DNA of 64,000 nt from positions 434,001 through 498,000 of the forward strand of contig JADGAX010000001.1 in the NCBI GenBank assembly GCA_015231795.1. The letters run 5' to 3'. The notes beneath the pieces were generated by a model. That model was given only the letters and a program-made list of their open reading frames with translations, did no database searches and was not told the origin of the DNA. Below, one piece after another: positions 54,420-64,000 of the stretch; within the stretch, counting starts at the first letter, position 1, and each line of letters starts with the position of its first letter. The stretch is from Alphaproteobacteria bacterium (GTDB lineage: Bacteria > Pseudomonadota > Alphaproteobacteria > Rhodospirillales > WMHbin7). Position numbers and translations under genes: made by a program.

Positions 54420-55496
54420 TTAAACCATATCCTCTTGCTTCCCACCATCACCTAACTGAACCGCCTCGACCTGTTCTGAACGCCTGATCACCTTGTCGAC
54501 CGACAGTTTAAGCAGCCGCAAATCCTCGCCCGCCTGACCGAAATGCGTGTCCAGCTTGGCCGCCCGCTCGGCCAGTCGTTTCATGTCGTCCAGCAAATGC
54601 CTGACCTCGGCCTGGATCACGTCGGCCTGTTCGCGCATGCGGGCATCCTTCAAAACCGCCCTAATCGTGGTCAGGGTCGCCATCAATGTGGTTGGCGAAA
54701 CGATCCACACCCTGGCCCGGTAAGACTTTTCAATGACTTCTGGAAAATTGGCATATAGTTCCGCATATACGGCTTCCGACGGCAAAAACATCAGCGCCGA
54801 TTCCGCCGTTTCGCCGGGAACGATGTATTTTTCCGAAATGTCGCGCACATGGCCCAGGACCGCCGTCGCGAAGGCGCGGCCCGCTTGCGTGCGCTCGGCA
54901 TCGTCCTTGGCGGCCCGCAACTGATGAAAGCTCTCCAAGGGGAACTTGGCGTCGATGGCGATCGACCCCGGCGGCTTGGGCAGGTGAATCAGGCAATCGA
55001 CGCGCCGCCGGTCGCCGATTGGCGCTTGGAATTCATAGACTTGCGGCGGCAGAACCTGACTGATCAGATCGTTTAGCTGGATTTCGCCAAAGGCCCCGCG
55101 CGTCTGTTTGTTGGACAGGATGTCTTGCAAACTGACCATGCGCTCGGACAATTGCGAGATATTGGCCTGGGCGGAATCGATCACGGCCAGGCGCTCGCGC
55201 AGCTCGGCCAGGCTGGCCCCGGTGCGCAGGCTCGACTGATCCAACCCCTCGTTCAGGCGTTTCCCCAATTCGACCAGCCGTTCGTCAAGCAGGCGGGAAA
55301 TTTGGCGCTCCTGGGCCTGCAGCCGTTCGGCCATCAAGGACTGCTGGGAAGCCTGACTGTCGGCCATTTGGGCCAAACGACCGGTCAGTTCGCCCAAAGG
55401 GGCGGAATCCGGGCGTTTGAGCAGCCAAGCGGCCAGAAAACCGGTGGCCAGGGCCAAGGCCAGTCCCCCGGCCAGTATGAGAACGCTTGTATCCAT
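54420..55496 (-). CDS. rmuC: DNA recombination protein RmuC
   Basis: 358 residues. One N-terminal membrane helix (LILAGGLALALATGFLAAWLL), a long coiled-coil (~35-120), and the PD-(D/E)XK-like RmuC domain: ERMVSLQDILSNKQTRGAFGE, VDCLIHLPKPPGSIAIDAKFPLE, ESALMFLPSEAVYAELYA, VWIVSPTTLMATLTTIRAVL. RmuC limits DNA inversions and has been tied to phage defence in some contexts. The length is a little short, lacking part of the C-terminal helix. It starts 83 bases from def, divergently. Confidence 0.92.
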   Translation of the reverse strand: MDTSVLILAGGLALALATGFLAAWLLKRPDSAPLGELTGRLAQMADSQASQQSLMAERLQAQERQISRLLDERLVELGKRLNEGLDQSSLRTGASLAELRERLAVIDSAQANISQLSERMVSLQDILSNKQTRGAFGEIQLNDLISQVLPPQVYEFQAPIGDRRRVDCLIHLPKPPGSIAIDAKFPLESFHQLRAAKDDAERTQAGRAFATAVLGHVRDISEKYIVPGETAESALMFLPSEAVYAELYANFPEVIEKSYRARVWIVSPTTLMATLTTIRAVLKDARMREQADVIQAEVRHLLDDMKRLAERAAKLDTHFGQAGEDLRLLKLSVDKVIRRSEQVEAVQLGDGGKQEDMV

Positions 55497-55579
55497 GACC
55501 TGCTTTTACAGCCCCGTGGCGGCTTGTGCCACCGTCATCATTTCTTGACGATCCGCCCTTGAACTCTTATGTCACCCGC

Positions 55580-56098
55580 ATGAGCCTGCTGAACATCCTT
55601 GTCGCCCCCGACCCGCGCCTGAAAGCCAAAGCCCTGCCCGTCGAAAAGGTGGATCAGGCGCTTTCCCGCCTGATCGACGACATGTTCGAAACCATGTATC
55701 AGGCGCCGGGCATCGGCCTAGCCGCCCCGCAGGTGGGCGTCGCCAAGCGGGTGATCGTGGTCGATACCGCCAAAAAGGGCGAGGAAGCCCAGCCCCTGGC
55801 CCTGATCAATCCCGAAATCCTGTGGCTGTCGGAGGAAACCAGCAGCTACGAGGAAGGCTGCCTGTCGGTCCCCGAACATTACGCCGAGGTCATCCGCCCC
55901 GCCCGCGTGCGCGTGCGCTATCAGGACCGCCAGGGCGAAATCCGCGAAATCGAGGCGGATGGGCTGCTGGCCACCGTGTTGCAGCATGAAATCGACCACC
56001 TGTCGGGCAAGCTGTTCGTCGATTATCTTTCCGCTTTGAAACGGGGCATGATCCTGCGCAAGCTGGAGAAGGCGAAAAAGCAGGCTGTCCGGGGATAG
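55580..56098 (+). CDS. def: Peptide deformylase
   Basis: 172 residues from ATG 55580 ([15 protein letters not shown]). The three family motifs are intact: [24 protein letters not shown], and [16 protein letters not shown], with the metal-binding Cys and two His. It removes the N-formyl group from nascent proteins. It is followed after five bases by fmt, the common def-fmt arrangement. Confidence 0.96.
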   Translation: MSLLNILVAPDPRLKAKALPVEKVDQALSRLIDDMFETMYQAPGIGLAAPQVGVAKRVIVVDTAKKGEEAQPLALINPEILWLSEETSSYEEGCLSVPEHYAEVIRPARVRVRYQDRQGEIREIEADGLLATVLQHEIDHLSGKLFVDYLSALKRGMILRKLEKAKKQAVRG

Positions 56099-56103
56099 GT
56101 TCA

Positions 56104-57021
56104 ATGCGCATCGTCTTCATGGGCACCCCCGATTTTGCGGCAACGGTGCTGGAATGCCTGATCGCGGCCCAGCACGAGGTTGTTTGCGTCTATTCGCAGC
56201 CGCCCAGGCCTTCCGGGCGCGGCCACAAGCAAATGCCCTCGCCCGTTCACAGACTGGCCCTGGAACGGGGCATTCCCGTGCGTTGCCCCACGTCCCTGAA
56301 GTCGCCTGAGGAACAGGCCGCCTTCGCCGACCTGAATGCCGATGTGGCGGTGGTGGCGGCCTATGGGCTGATCCTGCCCAAAGCCATTCTGGACGCGCCC
56401 AAAAAGGGATGCCTGAACGTGCATGGATCACTGCTGCCGCGCTGGCGGGGTGCCGCCCCCATCCAACGAGCCATCATGGCGGGCGATGAGCAGACCGGCA
56501 TCTGCATCATGCGCATGGATGAGGGGCTGGACACCGGCCCGGTTCTGTTGCGAGACAGCATCCCCATCGGCCCCGAAACAACGGCGGGCGAGTTGCACGA
56601 CCAGTTGGCCGAGTTGGGGGCGCGCCTGATGCTGGTCACCCTGGGCATGATGGCCTTGGGCGACACCTTGATTCCGATGACGCAGCCCGAAAGAGGCGTG
56701 ACCTACGCCAAGAAGATCGAACGCGAGGAAAGCCGCATCGATTGGGGAAAGCCCACCCTTGAGGTCGAACGCCTGATCCGTGCCATGTCGCCGCATCCCG
56801 GCGCTTGGTTCGAGCATGCAAGCGAGCGTTTCAAAGTGCTGAAAGCCCACCCGCTCGACCGGTGCGGCGAACCGGGACGCGTGCTTGAAGGTGGGCTGAT
56901 CATCGCCTGCAAGGAAGGGGCGATTGACGTTCAAACCATCCAGCGCCAGGGCAAGGCGCCAATGGATGCCGACGCCTTCCTGCGTGGCTATGCCTTGCCG
57001 CCGGGCACGGTTTTGTCGTGA
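56104..57021 (+). CDS. fmt: Methionyl-tRNA formyltransferase
   Basis: 305 residues. Seen: MRIVFMGTPDFAATVLECLI, VYSQPPRPSGRGHKQMPSPV, the catalytic loop GCLNVHGSLLPRWRGAAPIQ, MRMDEGLDTGPVLL. The C-terminal OB-like domain ends PPGTVLS. It formylates initiator Met-tRNA. Its stop overlaps the GTG start of truA. Confidence 0.96.
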   Translation: MRIVFMGTPDFAATVLECLIAAQHEVVCVYSQPPRPSGRGHKQMPSPVHRLALERGIPVRCPTSLKSPEEQAAFADLNADVAVVAAYGLILPKAILDAPKKGCLNVHGSLLPRWRGAAPIQRAIMAGDEQTGICIMRMDEGLDTGPVLLRDSIPIGPETTAGELHDQLAELGARLMLVTLGMMALGDTLIPMTQPERGVTYAKKIEREESRIDWGKPTLEVERLIRAMSPHPGAWFEHASERFKVLKAHPLDRCGEPGRVLEGGLIIACKEGAIDVQTIQRQGKAPMDADAFLRGYALPPGTVLS

Positions 57022-57758
57022 CCGTCAGATACAAATTGCTCATCGAATATGACGGCTCCGGCTTCATCGGCTGGCAGCGCCAGGGCAGCGGCGTTTCCGT
57101 GCAAAGCGTTTTGGAAGACGCGGCTAGGCTTTTCACCGGCGTCGAGGCCGCGACCGGCGCCGCCGGTCGCACCGATACCGGCGTACATGCGCTGGGCATG
57201 GTGGCGCATGTCGATCTTGCGCGCGCCTACGATCCTGAAACCGTGCGCCGCGCCCTGAACTTTTACATGAAGCCGCATCCGGTGGCGGTGCTGGAAGCCA
57301 GCGAAGCGCCCGAGGGTTTCCATGCGCGTTTCTCCGCCCTGGAACGGCGCTATCTGTACCGAATCTCGAACCGCCCCTCGCCGCCCGTCCTCGACCGGCA
57401 CCGCGTCTGGTGGATATCCAATCCGCTTGATGAGAAGGCCATGGCCGAAGGAGCCGCTCACCTAGTCGGGCATCACGATTTCTCGACCTTCAGGGCCGGC
57501 GACTGCCAGGCCAGATCGCCCTTCAAGACGCTGGACGAACTTTCGGTCGAACGCCAAGGCGACGAGGTTCACATCAAGGCCCGCTCTCGTTCCTTCCTGC
57601 ATCGCCAGGTTCGCAACATGGTGGGAACCTTGAAAATGGTCGGCGAGGGCCGATGGCATCCAGACGACGTCAAGAAGGCGCTGGAGGCGCGCGCGCGGGC
57701 GGCGGGTGGCCCCACCGCGCAGCCACAAGGCCTTTATTTTCTTGGGGTTACTTACTAG
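57018..57758 (+). CDS. truA: tRNA pseudouridine(38-40) synthase
   Basis: 246 residues from a GTG start overlapping the fmt stop (GTGA). The catalytic aspartate lies in AAGRTDTGVHALGMVAHVDL. Other blocks: YDGSGFIGWQRQGSGVSVQ, FHARFSALERRYLYRI, FLHRQVRNMVGTLKMVGEG. It makes pseudouridine at positions 38-40 in the tRNA anticodon arm. Confidence 0.96.
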   Translation: MTVRYKLLIEYDGSGFIGWQRQGSGVSVQSVLEDAARLFTGVEAATGAAGRTDTGVHALGMVAHVDLARAYDPETVRRALNFYMKPHPVAVLEASEAPEGFHARFSALERRYLYRISNRPSPPVLDRHRVWWISNPLDEKAMAEGAAHLVGHHDFSTFRAGDCQARSPFKTLDELSVERQGDEVHIKARSRSFLHRQVRNMVGTLKMVGEGRWHPDDVKKALEARARAAGGPTAQPQGLYFLGVTY

Positions 57759-57842
57759 GGCCGATATTTTCCCCCTTGCCCGACCACTAAAACGCCTTCA
57801 TAACTTTTGCGCATTTTCATCATGAAGGAAAGGACGTGCCAA

Positions 57843-58049
57843 ATGGCTACAGGCACCGTGAAGTGGTTCAATACGACCAAGGGTTTTGGCTTCATTGCTC
57901 CGGAAGACGGCGGCAAGGACGTGTTCGTGCATATCTCGGCGCTGGAACGTTCGGGGCTTCAGGGCCTGAACGAAGGCCAGAAGGTTGAGTTCGAACTGCG
58001 CCAGGACCCCAAGGGCGCCAAGGCCGTTGACCTCAGAACGCTTGATTGA
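57843..58049 (+). CDS. Cold-shock protein (CspA family), second copy
   Basis: 68 residues from ATG 57843 ([18 protein letters not shown]). RNP-like motifs KGFGFI and DVFVHIS are present. It is close to but not identical with the copy at 18932. A GC-rich hairpin with a T-run follows directly. Confidence 0.93.
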   Translation: MATGTVKWFNTTKGFGFIAPEDGGKDVFVHISALERSGLQGLNEGQKVEFELRQDPKGAKAVDLRTLD

Positions 58050-58070
58050 GGACCCGTCCGCCTGAAATGG

Positions 58071-58103
58071 AAACGGCCGGTGGGAAACCACCGGCCGTTT
58101 TTT
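58071..58103 (+). terminator. Terminator of the 57843 cold-shock gene
   Basis: A 13-base perfect stem (AAACGGCCGGTGG / CCACCGGCCGTTT), GAAA loop, and six T. Confidence 0.95.
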
Positions 58104-58124
58104 GTCGGCGCCTTGCAAGGCGGA

Positions 58125-60800
<2,676 letters not shown>

Positions 60801-60994
60801 GGAGAATCCTTAAAGAAGTGCGGAAATTTTGCTGCAAAGAGATAGTCCCCGCTGGCCCACCTGTCAATGTCGGCAGCCATCCTGGAAAATACGCAAGCAA
60901 CCGGAACAAATAGGGTACATTCACGTCAGCCACTTGCCGGAACGGGCGCGATATGCCACAAGCACAAACCATTTTTCCAACAAGGATAACGAAG

Positions 60995-61834
60995 ATGTCC
61001 CGCATGTCAGCAGCCCTTGCCGCGTCGCTTTTGGGCTTTGCCCTGGTCTCTCCGGTCCAGGCTTTGGGCGAGGATTCGGTTGCCGCCACCGTCAACGGGG
61101 CGGAAATCCGCATGTCGGACGTCATGCGTCTGAAGAACGGCGCGCCGCAACTGGCCCAGGCCCCGATGGGGGTCGTTTATCCGGTTATCCTGAACAAGCT
61201 GATCCGCGACCAACTGTTGGCCGAGGCGGGACGCAAGGACGGCTTGGCCAAGGACGCCGATGTCGTGCAGGCCTTGAAGAACGCCGAAACGCAGATTATC
61301 GCCCAGACCTACGCCATGCGCGCCGCCACCAAGGGTGTCACCGATCAGGCCGTGCAGGCCCGCTATAGCGAGATGAAGAAGAAGTTCAAGCCTGCCGAGG
61401 AAGTGCGGGCGCGCCACATCCTGGTCAACACTTCCGACGAGGCCAACGGCGTGCTGGCCGACATCAAGAACGGCAAGAAGTTCGAGGAAGTGGCCGCTGA
61501 AAAATCGAAGGACGGCAACGCCCAGAGCGGCGGCGACCTTGGCTTTTTCCGCAAGGACGAAATGGTCCCCGAATTCGCCGAAACCGCTTTCAAGCTGAAG
61601 CCCGGCCAAGTCTCGGCCCCCGTTAAAACCCAATTCGGCTGGCATGTCATCAAAATGGAAGAAAAGCGGATGAGCCAGCCCCCGCAACTGGATGAGGTCA
61701 AGGAAGACCTGCAGGCTCAGTTGGCCGAAGAGGCCCTGTCCAAGATCATCAAGAATCTGGAAGCAGGCGCCAAGATTTCCCGCTTCGACGCCGAGGGCAA
61801 GCCGATGCAAGCCCCCGCCGCTCCGCACAAGTAA
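60995..61834 (+). CDS. Exported parvulin-type peptidyl-prolyl isomerase
   Basis: 279 residues from ATG 60995, preceded by AAGGA. The signal peptide ends VSPVQALGED. A SurA-like N-terminal helical part is followed by a parvulin domain (~145-235): EVRARHILVNTSDEAN, KFEEVAAEKSKDGNAQSGGD, LGFFRKDEMVPEFAETAF, TQFGWHVIKMEE. It assists folding of exported proteins in the periplasm. argJ follows after seven bases. Confidence 0.92.
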   Translation: MSRMSAALAASLLGFALVSPVQALGEDSVAATVNGAEIRMSDVMRLKNGAPQLAQAPMGVVYPVILNKLIRDQLLAEAGRKDGLAKDADVVQALKNAETQIIAQTYAMRAATKGVTDQAVQARYSEMKKKFKPAEEVRARHILVNTSDEANGVLADIKNGKKFEEVAAEKSKDGNAQSGGDLGFFRKDEMVPEFAETAFKLKPGQVSAPVKTQFGWHVIKMEEKRMSQPPQLDEVKEDLQAQLAEEALSKIIKNLEAGAKISRFDAEGKPMQAPAAPHK

Positions 61835-61841
61835 GTCGGCC

Positions 61842-63074
61842 ATGGCCCCGCCCGTCTCGCCGCTGGCGCCAGCCACCTATCCGCACCTGCCGCCCCTGGC
61901 AGGCGTGCGGCTGGCGACCTTCGCTTCGGGTCTGCGCTACAAGGGGCGCACCGACCTGCTGCTGGCCGAATTGGCGCCCGGCACCACCATGGCCGGGGTC
62001 TATACCAAATCGCTGTCCAGTTCGGCGCCGGTCGATTGGTGCCGCAAGGCGGGCGCCAAGGGCAAGGCTCGCGCCCTGGTGGTCAATTCCGGCAACGCCA
62101 ACGCCTTTACCGGCCGGGCGGGCATGGTTTCTGTTGCCGCCACGGTCAAGGCCATGGCCCAACTAGCCGCCTGCAAGGAAACCGAGGTGTTCGTCTCCTC
62201 GACCGGCACCATCGGCGTTCCGCTGCCCCATGAAAAAATCGTCGCTGCCCTGCCCAAGGCCATGCATGCCCTGAAGGCCGATGCCTGGATGGATGCCGCC
62301 CGGGCCATCATGACCACCGACACCTATCCGAAACTGGCCACCCGCCATGTCCGCATCGGCGACGATTTGGTCACCATCAACGGCATCGCCAAGGGATCGG
62401 GCATGATCGCGCCCGACATGGCCACCATGCTGGCCTATGTCTTCACCGATGCCGCCCTGCCCGCCAAGCTGCTGCAGGAATTGCTGACCAAAGGTGCGGA
62501 TAAAAGTTTCAACGCGATCACGGTGGACAGCGACACATCGACCAGCGACACGCTGATCCTGTTCGCCACCGGCCAGACCAAACATCCGCGCATCAGCCAA
62601 ACGAACGATCCGCGCTTGAAGGAATTCAAGGCCGGTCTCAATGCCGTGTTGCTGGAACTGGCGCATCTGGTGGTCAAGGACGGCGAAGGGGCCACCAAAT
62701 TCGTGGAAATCCGCGTTGCGGGCGCCGCTTCGGCCAAGGCCGCCAAGCGCATCGGCATGGCGGTCGCCAACTCGCCGCTGATCAAAACGGCCATCGCGGG
62801 CGAAGACGCCAATTGGGGACGCATCGTCATGGCCGTCGGCAAGGCGGGCGAAAAGGCCGACCGCGACCGGTTGACGATCCGCATCGGCGGTTTCGACGTG
62901 GCCTGCAATGGCGGCGCGGTGCCGGACTATGACGAAGCGCCTGTAGCCGCCCATATGAAGGGCAGCAATATTCTGATCGAAATCGATGTCGGCGTCGGCA
63001 AGGGCAAAGCCACGGTCTGGACTTGCGACCTGACTCACGGCTATATCGACATCAACGGGTCGTACAGAACCTGA
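61842..63074 (+). CDS. argJ: Bifunctional ornithine acetyltransferase / N-acetylglutamate synthase
   Basis: 410 residues from ATG 61842 (MAPPVSPLAPATYP); an open frame further upstream lies inside the parvulin gene. The self-cleavage site is in GSGMIAPDMATMLAYVFTD: cleavage between Ala and Thr makes Thr the nucleophile. Other blocks: VVNSGNANAFTG, VSSTGTIGVPLP, FNAITVDSDTSTSDT, and the C-terminus DLTHGYIDINGSYRT. It recycles the acetyl group in arginine synthesis. Confidence 0.96.
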   Translation: MAPPVSPLAPATYPHLPPLAGVRLATFASGLRYKGRTDLLLAELAPGTTMAGVYTKSLSSSAPVDWCRKAGAKGKARALVVNSGNANAFTGRAGMVSVAATVKAMAQLAACKETEVFVSSTGTIGVPLPHEKIVAALPKAMHALKADAWMDAARAIMTTDTYPKLATRHVRIGDDLVTINGIAKGSGMIAPDMATMLAYVFTDAALPAKLLQELLTKGADKSFNAITVDSDTSTSDTLILFATGQTKHPRISQTNDPRLKEFKAGLNAVLLELAHLVVKDGEGATKFVEIRVAGAASAKAAKRIGMAVANSPLIKTAIAGEDANWGRIVMAVGKAGEKADRDRLTIRIGGFDVACNGGAVPDYDEAPVAAHMKGSNILIEIDVGVGKGKATVWTCDLTHGYIDINGSYRT

Positions 63075-63100
63075 TTCGCCCTTAACCGACGGGGCCGCGC

Positions 63101-64000
63101 ATGACTTCAAAAACTGGTTGCATGTCGGCAGGAAGAAGTTGGCGGGGCGAGCATCTGCTGACTGCTGACTTGCGCTTGCGCCCCCCCGTCGAAGCCGACA
63201 TTCCCGCCCTGGTCGAGATCGCCAACGACCCGGAAATCGCCCGCTGGACGGCGCAATTGCCCAATCCCTACGATGCGGGCCACGCCATGGAGTTCATCGC
63301 CCAGGCGAACAGCGACCGTCTGCAAAACAAGGATGTCGTCCTGCTCATCGAGCGGCTGGCCGACGGGAAGCTGGCGGGCGTCATCCATCTGTCTTTCGAA
63401 GACGGCACCGGCAGACTGGGTTATTGGATCGCCAGACGCCAATGGAAATTGGGTTACGCCACCCAAGCCGTGCGCCGCATAGCCAGGCTGGCTTTCCGGC
63501 AACTAGGCCTTGCCCGGCTGGTCGCCGATGTCATGGCGGACAACAGGCCATCGTGCCGTGTCTTGGAAAAAGCGGGCTTCACAGCCAGCCAAGTGGAATC
63601 CCGCCAGCTTCAAGGCCGCTGCCGGGATGTTCCTGTCACGCGCTTCCGCCTTGATCTTGACGGATGGAACAAGTTGCAAGCGGACAAGCCCCTGCTGCTG
63701 GTCAGCGCCGCCGCCTTGATCGACGTCGACAACAGGGTGCTGCTGGCATGCCGCCCCGAAGGCAAGGCGATGGCGGGCTTATGGGAATTTCCCGGCGGAA
63801 AGATCCATGCCGGCGAAAGCCCCGAAGCGGCCCTGATCCGCGAATTGAAGGAAGAACTGGGAATCGACGCCAGCGAAAGCTGTCTGGCGCCGCTGGCCTT
63901 CGCATCGCACGATTACGACAGTTTCCATCTATTGATGCCGCTGTTCGTGCTGCGCCAATGGCAAGGCGAGCCGCACCCTCATGAAGGCCAGAAACTGGCC
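63101..64000 (+). CDS. GNAT acetyltransferase-MutT (Nudix) fusion, 3' end beyond window
   Basis: The frame is open from ATG 63101 to the window end (300 codons, no stop). Residues ~25-180 form a GNAT domain of the RimJ/RimL kind (LRLRPPVEADIPALVEIAN, LGYWIARRQWKLGYATQAV, ENxxS-like DNRPSCRVLEKAGF). Residues ~190-300 form a MutT-like Nudix domain: LLVSAAALIDVDNRVLLACRP, WEFPGGKIHAGESPEAA and RELKEELGI, a perfect Nudix box. Such bifunctional proteins occur in Rhodospirillales next to argJ. The Nudix part probably cleans oxidised dGTP. Confidence 0.88.
   Translation, partial: MTSKTGCMSAGRSWRGEHLLTADLRLRPPVEADIPALVEIANDPEIARWTAQLPNPYDAGHAMEFIAQANSDRLQNKDVVLLIERLADGKLAGVIHLSFEDGTGRLGYWIARRQWKLGYATQAVRRIARLAFRQLGLARLVADVMADNRPSCRVLEKAGFTASQVESRQLQGRCRDVPVTRFRLDLDGWNKLQADKPLLLVSAAALIDVDNRVLLACRPEGKAMAGLWEFPGGKIHAGESPEAALIRELKEELGIDASESCLAPLAFASHDYDSFHLLMPLFVLRQWQGEPHPHEGQKLA

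Overview
The window is a high-GC, gene-dense piece of an alphaproteobacterial chromosome, most likely Rhodospirillales and Magnetospirillum-like. I infer this from gene neighbourhoods (scpB-scpA-S2P-nagZ-SPOR-argS-dgt; def-fmt-truA; secA/ppiC-argJ-GNAT/MutT fusion), from the glnK-amtB pair, and from a complete Thauera/Magnetospirillum-type anaerobic benzoyl-CoA gene set. No rRNA, tRNA, CRISPR array, transposase or integrase was seen. One gene at 12564-13859 is strikingly AT-rich and looks horizontally acquired.

Layout. 1-3026: DsrE-like protein (partial), cysteine desulfurase, nucleoside-phosphorylase-like protein and a secreted alpha/beta hydrolase. 3023-10400 (minus): a tightly overlapping housekeeping operon (dgt, argS, SPOR protein, nagZ, site-2 protease, scpA, scpB). 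10448-12353: Nudix hydrolase, a zinc-ribbon protein, and an OmpA lipoprotein paired with a FecR-domain protein. 12564-14402: the AT-rich island with a P-loop NTPase. 14403-16128: glnK-amtB behind a sigma-54-like promoter. 16308-19138: a diguanylate cyclase with a periplasmic CxxCH motif, an unknown protein, infA and cspA.

19355-42996 is a catabolic island for anaerobic benzoate breakdown. A branched-chain-type ABC transporter (38371-42996) probably imports the aromatic acid. Benzoate-CoA ligase (34836) activates it. BcrCBAD plus ferredoxin (24089-29012) dearomatise benzoyl-CoA with ATP hydrolysis. Dch, Had and Oah (21102-24086) hydrate, oxidise and hydrolytically open the ring. Glutaryl-CoA dehydrogenase (19355) serves the lower pathway. 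An Rrf2-family regulator without cluster cysteines, three related GNAT acetyltransferases, an SDR, a RidA protein and a two-subunit CoA-transferase are interleaved. Four intergenic regions of this island carry the same ~25-bp dyad (invariant TTCGGTA, then six bases, then TACC-like), which I propose is the operator that unites the regulon. korAB (ferredoxin re-reduction) and the pimeloyl-CoA beta-oxidation set are not in the window.

43240-54392 (minus) is a signalling block: a substrate-binding protein paired with a histidine kinase, a DUF4863 protein, a ~1500-residue PAS/GGDEF/EAL protein, a REC-PAS-GGDEF response regulator and a CBS-domain histidine kinase. 54420-64000 returns to housekeeping: rmuC, def, fmt, truA, a cold-shock gene, secA, a parvulin isomerase, argJ, and a GNAT-MutT fusion that runs off the window end.
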